From an uncultured Clostridia bacterium (GTDB lineage Bacteria > Bacillota > Clostridia > Oscillospirales > Ruminococcaceae): 5,535 nt of DNA. The DNA lies in assembly GCA_947629275.1 (NCBI GenBank), contig CANRDG010000128.1, positions 1 to 5,535 of the forward strand. Direction: 5' to 3'. Position numbers and translations under genes: made by a program. Under the pieces are notes generated by a model. The model worked only from the letters and a program-made list of their open reading frames with translations, was not told the origin of the DNA and did no database searches. Positions 5,427 through 5,535 of this stretch are shown one piece after another. Position 1 is the first letter of the stretch; the number at the start of each line of letters is the position of its first letter.

Positions 5427-5534
5427 CACAATCAGCGGGATGCAAAAGTCAAACCGCAAGGCTTTTCCTTTTCGTTCAGGCAACAACTCCCCGTCTGCCT
5501 GACACTTTACGCTTGACTTCCTACTCTGTTTGTG
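5427..5534 (-). promoter_or_regulatory. Tetrahydrofolate (THF) riboswitch aptamer
   Basis: The RNA upstream of folT carries the conserved THF-I riboswitch segments in order: GAGTAG near the 5' end, GCGTAAAGTG, GAACGAAAAGG, TTGCGG and TTGCATCCCGC. Helices seen: P1, CACAAACAG (5534-5526) with CTGATTGTG (5435-5427), eight pairs and one A-A mismatch; P2, AAGTCAA (5519-5513) with TTGACTT (5452-5446); P3, TCAGGCA (5502-5496) with TGCCTGA (5482-5476), enclosing a G-rich loop; and a short AAGG/CCTT hairpin (5470-5467 with 5461-5458). It binds reduced folates and, by family precedent, turns off the downstream folate transporter. The aptamer fills the right edge of the window, so its promoter lies beyond base 5535. 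Confidence 0.93.
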
Positions 5535-5535
5535 A

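Overview
The window looks like a piece of a low-to-moderate G+C Gram-positive genome of class Clostridia. A Ruminococcus-like member of the Oscillospiraceae is my best guess, but it is an inference. The grounds are strong AGGAGG-type ribosome sites, consensus sigma-A promoters, U-tailed intrinsic terminators, a tetrahydrofolate (THF) riboswitch in front of a folT-type ECF transporter gene, and a SCIFF ranthipeptide pair, which is a hallmark of Clostridia. No mobile element, CRISPR array, tRNA or rRNA is visible.

Plus strand, 1-3050: type IV pilus genes. The 3' part of a pilB/gspE-type assembly ATPase (1-1170, open at the left edge) is followed after 32 bases by a GTG-started pilT-type retraction ATPase (1203-2273). 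A strong terminator (2288-2319) closes this unit. A type IV prepilin (2478-3002) follows with its own near-consensus extended -10 promoter (2412-2440) and its own terminator (3017-3050). Pilin supply is therefore uncoupled from the motor genes. No pilC, pilM-O or prepilin peptidase gene lies in the window.

Minus strand, read right to left from 5535 to 3061: a THF riboswitch aptamer (5534-5427), then an expression platform that can hide the Shine-Dalgarno (5408-5368), then folT (5357-4734), the substrate-binding subunit of a folate ECF transporter. Next comes scfA (4671-4519), encoding a 50-residue cysteine-rich SCIFF precursor peptide too small to be found by length. It is driven by a perfect TTGACA-N17-TATAAT promoter whose -35 box overlaps the folT stop codon. 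After a hairpin plus U-tract that looks like an attenuating terminator (4497-4461) comes scfB (4446-3061), the radical SAM/SPASM maturase that makes thioether links in the SCIFF peptide. The minus-strand unit converges on the pilin gene, and one hairpin may terminate both.

How the parts work together: FolT binds reduced folate at the membrane and is switched off when THF is plentiful. ScfB binds the ScfA leader through its N-terminal domain and crosslinks the Cys-rich core. The strong promoter before scfA and the leaky terminator after it suggest much more peptide than enzyme. The most noteworthy points are the unusual ScfA (seven cysteines, and Gly where characterised homologues have the Thr crosslink acceptor), a complete paper model of the riboswitch's alternative pairings, and the regulatory overlap of folT and scfA.
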